Of a stretch of DNA of 64,000 bases, positions 58,237 to 64,000 are shown piece after piece. Source of the DNA: Colias croceus. Taxonomy: Eukaryota; Arthropoda; Insecta; Lepidoptera; Pieridae. The position numbers and the translations under genes were made by a program. Below the pieces are notes generated by a model that did no database searches, was not told where the DNA came from, and saw nothing but the letters and a program-made list of their open reading frames with translations. The stretch covers positions 4,997,622-5,061,621 of the forward strand of contig NC_059537.1 of NCBI RefSeq assembly GCF_905220415.1. Reading direction: 5' to 3'. Every line of letters begins with the position of its first letter. The stretch's first letter is position 1.

Positions 58237-59655
58237 AGGTACAGAATGTATTTTTGAGGATTATAGGAGGCTTCATAAAAAGTACGGCAATTCACGTTAT
58301 GGAAAACGAACTCCATCTGAGTCCATTGCATATTCGACGTCGATATTTGGGAAGTAAGTTTTGGTTGAAGTGTAATTCATTTACAAATAATAAGACTATT
58401 GAGTTAATTAATAAATTGGCCGAAGTTGGAAGTAATCGGTATTGGAGAAACAAAAGAAAGCCGTTGTTATTATCTATTCATGAAAAATTACAGTCGGTTT
58501 CTGTAATAAAGAGTGTTAAGTTAGAACAGTTCCAACTTGAAACTTGGGTAAGCAATCTTGACATAAGTAATTTAGTTATACCACATATAAAGGAAATTGA
58601 CAAACCAAAAACTTATTATCATCCTTTAAGTCTTAAATTTGTAAGTGTTCGGTTTATAAACCAAATGTATGGGTCCTATGGTAAAATATATACAGATGCA
58701 TCAAAGACTGAGAGTGGAATTGGAGTAGCATTTTTTAATTCGAGTAATAAAGAGTGTATTAGGCTGTCTATAAATAATAAAAATATGTCCATTATGCACG
58801 CAGAATTATTAGCTATAGCTGAGGCTTTATCGTATGTCGATTCGTTAGGAGATGGAAGATATGTTATATTGACAGACTCAAGAAGTGCGCTCCAGCATGT
58901 GACTCTTTGCACCTCGGGTCGCCGGGGCCTTCCAGTAGCTTACATGATACTTAGTTTGGTTTGTAAATTGAACACAGATAAAAGAAGGGTAGTTTTGCAG
59001 TGGATTCCTTCCCATATTGGTATTGACGGTAACGAAAAAGCGGATCAACTTGCCCAAGAGGCTTTTGAATACGGAGAACAAACTCAATTTATACCATTTT
59101 ATACTGAATTGCTTAGTGAAGTAAAAAAGGATTGTGTTAACTTGTGGAAAGAATACTTTGACGAAAGATCACTCTCAAAGGGAGTTTGGTATAAGACCAT
59201 ACAGAACACATTAGCGAAGTGTGCTTGGATTGACAATGCCAATATGGGAAGGAAAGAAGTTGTTTTAGCCTTGAGGTTACGATCTGGACACATTCCATTA
59301 AATAGATTTGCACATCTCATGAAATTGTCGGATTCCCCTAATTGCAGCCTTTGTGGTATAATTGAAGATACGTACCACATTTTGATGGAATGTGTCCGAA
59401 ATGAAGAAGAGAGGAAGGAATTATTTGATTGTCAGTTCAATTTAGGCCTCTGTAATAGTATCTTAGCTCGTCCGACTTCAAATGAAGCGAGAAAATTAAT
59501 TAAAATTGTATCCTTAGGTTTAAGTAAACGGTAGATAATTTTATTTTGCTTTACTGTTAGAATAATGTGTTTTGTTTTGTTTTGATTTTATTTTTGAGAG
59601 TGACATGATCAAGTATGATCAAACTCTCGTATTAAATAAAGAAAAAAAAAAAAAA
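58237..59655 (+). mobile_element. 5'-truncated LINE with RNase H, intact frame
   Basis: The insertion is bounded by AATTATAC at 58,229-58,236 and again at 59,656-59,663, a target-site duplication that may extend to ten bases with one mismatch. It ends in a poly(A) run at about 59,642-59,657. The open frame starts inside the element (VQNVFLRIIGGFIKSTAI) and ends at 59,534, so only the C-terminal part of the polyprotein remains. Confidence 0.85.
58239..59534 (+). pseudogene. non-LTR retrotransposon polyprotein, C-terminal part (RNase H + zinc knuckle)
   Basis: About 430 residues of the ORF2 protein of an I/R1-like LINE. The RNase H domain has the acidic residues in IYTDASKTESG, MHAELLAIAEAL, LTDSRSAL and NEKADQLAQEA. 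A C-x2-C-x7-H-x4-C knuckle follows (CSLCGIIEDTYHILMEC), then the stop. The reverse transcriptase and endonuclease are missing through 5' truncation, which is usual for LINE copies. The remaining frame has no stop or shift, so insertion was recent. An ATG just upstream at 58,221 lies in host DNA and is not thought to be used. Confidence 0.85.
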
Positions 59656-60082
59656 AATTATACTGTTTATAATTACGAAAATCAGTATCAATATCTAATA
59701 AAATATCATAAATTTTGTTCTTATTTCGATAATAAATACATACAAAAATTAAAAAGCTCTTAATTTACCATGCATTAAAGAAATGTTTCTGTTAAGAATA
59801 GCACACTTATTGAAAATAGATAATTGTAATTGAATATCAACATTTTTTACTCTTCTTTGATTTGAAGCAACTTGTATAGATTGCAACCACCTCCACAAAT
59901 GAATTAAATGTAAGTTTCATTCATGTTTTATTTGTATCTTTAATTATTGTTACAATTTTGACCTTAGTATTTGAATACTATTAAAAATTTTTGAGACAAA
60001 TAAATTGTGTGGATACTTCATATTTAAGATATTTACCTACTGTGAAAGAAATGAAAATATTGTTTGTAGGTACTCTTTTGTA

Positions 60083-60312
60083 AACCGACTTCAAAAAAAG
60101 GAGGAGGTTATCAATTCGGCCGTTATGTTTTTTTTTTTATGTATGTACACCGATTACTCCGAGGTTTCTGAACCGATTTACGTGATTCTTTTTTTGTTCT
60201 GATGCGGGATGGTGTCGAATTGGTCCCATAAAAATTTTATTCGGATAGACCCAGTAGTTTTTATTTTATGGGCATTTTTGCAAGTGCAAGTTTGAAGTCG
60301 GTTGTTTTTAAC
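60083..60312 (+). mobile_element. lepidopteran repeat with AACCGACTTCAAA ends
   Basis: AAACCGACTTCAAAAAAAGG at the left and TTTGAAGTCGGTTGTTTTT at the right are inverted ends around 200 bp, with CGAGGTTTCTGAACCGATTT inside. This family is common in moth and butterfly genomes. Confidence 0.65.
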
Positions 60313-61430
60313 GCAGTTATCACTTGTCTAACACAGATATAAATAACAAAATATACCTAGCCATAATTAAAACAGTATAATTCTCTTTTAATTAATTTCT
60401 CCCCTTCCATATTATAGGATGACTGTCATCAGAATAAATCTTAAACACAACTGATTTTATGTCTAGAAATATTTCAAATAGATGATAATACATAATATGA
60501 ATACAAGAAAATATTCCATTTTTCTAATCTTATTAATTTTTAAGAATATAGGTAGGATGTCATTAAATATTAGATTCCCACTTCTTTTAATGTGTTATAT
60601 CTGTACAGTTAACCTAACACAAAATTGGGTAATTGTGGATAATAATTGTGCGGCAAGAAACTCTATGCATAGTTTCTTTTTGATGATTCAAAAGTTCACC
60701 TGTATGTTACTACTATCCCAATTACCCTAGTCCCTAATGCACTATATTTCATATTATATTAACTCTCTTTTTTTAAATAGGAAGCAGTGTGTGACTAATG
60801 TTCGATGTTCTGTTACAAGCCCTGCCCGCAGACAACTTTTACGATTGACTTAAGTCACTTTACGACATCAATTATTATCCAACTTAATTTACTTTGTAAC
60901 ATAACCTGACTTTAAGCACGTTGATTAATGCGAAAAAAGTAGGTTGTAAATATGCAATTATCATTCATTACATTGTTGGTGGTATGATCTGACATATATG
61001 GGCAGAAAGGAATAGGTTTAAGGGCTTACATAATACTTTTAACATTTAATTATCTACTAATTTATAATTGCATGGACATTGGACACCTGGAAGCGTATTC
61101 TGTGTGATCGTTTTTATTTTTGCGCCAGATGTTACTACTATTTGCGAGCCGCATATGCAATTAACTGTTAAAAACTGTTAAGTCATATTAAATTAATCTT
61201 ATGCATCATTCAGTACTATATTCTTATTCAATATAATGTCATGCCATCATTTTGTTAATTGCCGAAATTCAATATTTTTTTGACGCTACATAATTCTTAA
61301 CACCTTCTGAAAGGTTTCTACATGAATATGCTTAAAAACTTTGTTTTGATTAAAACCTAATGTGTCTTATAGGCCCATAGAATTCTAATTCGATTTACGT
61401 CACATCACATAGGATACCTAGTCATATTAA
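60313..61430. other. intergenic, nothing recognised
   Basis: AT-rich, no convincing gene or repeat. Confidence 0.4.
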
Positions 61431-61680
61431 ACATCCGGGCTGATCAGGCGCGGTTTTCGCGCCTTGACCCGTGTAGGAGTTACGACGCAATAGGTCAGGG
61501 GGTGGGAGTGCGGGGTCTGTTTGGACGGGCGTAGTAGCGTAATGACGTCAGTGGCGCACAGTATCGACCGCGCGAGCCGTCACAACACCCCTCCCTCCGT
61601 ACTAATATCATGCCTTCAGTAACGAGCAACTTCAAAAGACTGAATGTAAAATAGGACTTCATGATGGCGATCGTCTCGAG
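61431..61680 (+). promoter_or_regulatory. GC-rich island with a full CRE
   Basis: GC-rich patch in AT-rich DNA with a palindromic CRE, TGACGTCA, at 61,543-61,550 and a GCGCGGTTTTCGCGCC inverted pair at 61,447-61,462. It lies 0.7-0.9 kb before the UPF0489 start. Since a splice acceptor sits just upstream of that start, this may be the gene's promoter and untranslated first exon. Confidence 0.4.
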
Positions 61681-62370
61681 CACACTTAAAAGTGCCCAAA
61701 AGAAGGAAATAAATATGCAATTTGCATTCAGTTTGCGATAGGACCCATTCTGTAAAAAGTTATGACTAAAAAATACTCAAATGAATTAAAATAATTGGTA
61801 GCTTGAACTATAGATATTATACTCAAATTATTAGAGTAGTGTGACGACGTCTTACTTATTACCTATATTAAGAAGAGGACATCGTGAAAATGTAGAGCAT
61901 GCGTAGATAACATTCAATAGATCTAGTGGTAGGCAAACACTGTAGAAAATCACGTGAAATAAAAATGTTTGCATAAAAACAGTGTTTGTTTGGTATTGCG
62001 TTCTATCACTGTCAATTCAGGGCTACAAATTATGAATACACACAAAGTCAACAACCAGTAACAAGTGCGCAGTTTCCCCGATATATACTTATATATATAC
62101 TTAAGGGCGGAATTTTCCTCATTTCGGCTTAAACCTTGACCCACTTTGAGACCGCTCTTCGGGCTCAGCAAAGATATAATGTTACATAGGCTACCTTCAC
62201 GGAAACACTGGTAGAAAGCCTCGCTCCATATTTCAGAACAAAAATTTATCTTCTTATAACTTAAGTAGGTCGGTTTTACTTTTATTGTACCTAAGTATAA
62301 AACTTTCAGGTTATACTTTGCTAATCTTAAATTTGTCTTTTCAGTGAAAATTGGTCAGCGCAATTAAAAT

Positions 62371-63921
62371 ATGAGCGAAAGTAAATCTATAGAAAATCTG
62401 AAACGTTTCAAAAAGATTCCTATATATGTAGTGGAGGAGCATAACGATGCCTTACAGTTTATATACTCAGCTATCGGTGGAAAGAAATTACCGTTAGAAG
62501 GAACGACTTTATTGCACTTAGATGCTCACCCAGACATGCTTATTGATCGTAAATTAAAAGGAGAGGAAGCAAGGGCAGGGAGGAAAGTTTTGCAATTATT
62601 ACAAATAGAAAATTGGATTGTGCCGGCGGCGGCCGCCGGACATATAAAACGCGTGGTTTGGATTAGACCACCGTGGGCGAATCAATTTGCCGACGGCTCA
62701 CGGTTTATTCACGTCGGAGACCACCCCGTTACGGGCTTTCTCCGAGTAGATAGTAAAGAAAATTACTATTTGTCTGATGCACTTTATTCGTCACAGCTTG
62801 TGAACAAAAGAAAGTTTATGCTAACAGTCGCAGAACTAAGTAATCGTGCAGATTGTGATATAGAGCAATTAAGTAATCAGCTCGCTATCGACGTCCCATT
62901 TGTTCTCGACATCGATCTAGATTTTTTCAGTACCGCAAACCCGTTCTTAAATATATATGAAAGCATAGGATTGTACGATTTATTGGAAGATATATTCCGT
63001 TTCGATTTGCTTGAAAAGGATGACATTGAAGCCTTAGAATTAATTATGCAGTCTCGTGAACAACAATTGCAAGAACTAGAAGACCTATTTTTGCATTTAG
63101 AAGAGCATGGCAATTTAACGGAATATAAAGGAAATAAATCAGAACATTATCACAAGGTAAAACTATTAAGTTCATTTTCAAATGTACTTCGAAGCCATAA
63201 CTACCTAATTACTGAAACAATACTACGTTATTATAAAATACTTTGCGAGTTATAAAAAAAATTAATAGGTAACGTAAAAATGAATTCCTAAAATTTGAGT
63301 TGATTAAATGTAGGTAGTTACATATTTTATTTTAATCATAAAAAGGTAATTCCAAAACTGCCCAAAAACGTTTGCATATTTCCTGTTTTTTTATTTTTAT
63401 TTTTATCGTTTTCAGGTATTTAATTTAGTTCCAATAATAATGCAAGAAGCCAAGCGATTAGGTGAACGCCCCGACTGGTGGGCTGTGTTCGCGGGAGGCT
63501 GTACGAGGGACCAAGGAGGACTCCCTCATCACATTAGCACTGAGGATGAAATTAAACAAACAATTGAAAATTGTTTAAAGCCCTTTTTGGAACGGTTACC
63601 GAAACCAGTATTGATTACTTTGGCAAGATCTACAGATGATGGATATTGTCCTCCTCAACAGGTAAATTTAAATTATGAAAAGTTCCGATAAATTCTTCAT
63701 TTTAATATAACAAGTGTACCTACTTAATGTTAAAATTATAACTGGCCATATAGATAAATTTAAACCTGTGGTAAAGGTAAATGAATTTATGTTTAAATAA
63801 ATCTGACAATTTTTGTTTACAGGTAGAACTAATACAATCACACGTGCTGCGTATTCTTAAAGAAGTTTACGATAGCGAAGAACCTGTGTTACATTACCTA
63901 CAAAGGGATGCAAAGGAATAA
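62371..63921 (+). CDS. UPF0489 family protein (C5orf22-like), three coding exons
   Basis: Predicted 376 residues from exons 62371-63156, 63416-63661 and 63823-63921, all phase 0. The family signature is present: IPIYVVEEHNDALQFIYSAI at the start, LLHLDAHPDMLI (about residues 47-59), FVLDIDLDFFS near residue 189 and HHISTEDEI in exon 2. The LDAHPD and DIDLDFF motifs resemble metal-binding loops of the arginase/deacetylase fold, but no reaction is established for the family. TTTTCAG at 62,339-62,345 just before the ATG suggests an upstream untranslated exon. The exon 1 donor is weak (AAG|GTAAAAC), and if unspliced the frame continues 32 codons to a stop at 63,255. A variant poly(A) signal ATTAAA lies at about 63,978. 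Confidence 0.88.
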
Positions 63922-64000
63922 AATTATCGTAATATTTTAGTGTTAATGTTGTAACTACCTACTTAATATTGAGTAAGATTAAAGTGTTATTTTTGAAGCC

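Noticed and set aside
62877..63113. Ser/Lys-rich minus-strand frame opposite UPF0489
   Set aside because: Antisense shadow of a conserved coding exon.

Overview
This is a eukaryotic window and almost certainly from a moth or butterfly. It is AT-rich and has multi-exon genes with GT-AG introns. It carries the short truncated retroelement tails typical of lepidopteran genomes, such as pieces beginning 'actagctttccgccc' and ending 'tataatattagtat', and a 'aaccgacttcaaaa' family. The proteins are clearly animal.

Layout. Positions 1-91 may hold the last codons of an unidentified gene, followed by a short 3' UTR. From there to 25.8 kb I find no protein-coding gene. That stretch holds several DNA-transposon remnants and, between 7.2 and 19.4 kb, four exact copies on one strand of the canonical Gli/Cubitus-interruptus site TGGGTGGTC. 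From 25,837 to 40,882 on the minus strand lies a complete HECT ubiquitin ligase of the UBE3C family. I could join 19 exons in phase into 1,104 codons, with the IQ motif at the N-terminus and the catalytic cysteine in the last exon. Two of its exons have been partly copied, with their splice sites, into neighbouring introns. Half of exon 17 is repeated as a near-perfect 151-bp tandem array. Exon 10 has two decayed copies, one split by a Harbinger-type element.

At 41.9-43.2 kb on the plus strand there is a candidate small gene encoding 50 residues. From 44,733 to 55,516 lies a complete nuclear lamin gene: 10 coding exons, 616 residues, ending in the CAAX box CRIM. Its fifth intron contains an apparently intact Tc1 (DD34E) transposon with identical 28-bp ends and TA target duplications. 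At 58.2-59.7 kb there is a 5'-truncated LINE with an intact RNase H and zinc-knuckle frame and visible target-site duplications. From 62,371 to 63,921 lies a UPF0489 (C5orf22-like) gene of three coding exons.

The three main genes are not an operon and I see no shared pathway. UBE3C acts on the proteasome route, lamin in the nuclear envelope, and UPF0489 has no settled function. The most unusual biology is the repeated exon-with-splice-site duplication inside UBE3C, the Gli-site cluster in the gene-free left third, and the 50-residue gene candidate. No database search was run; all family calls rest on recognised motifs.
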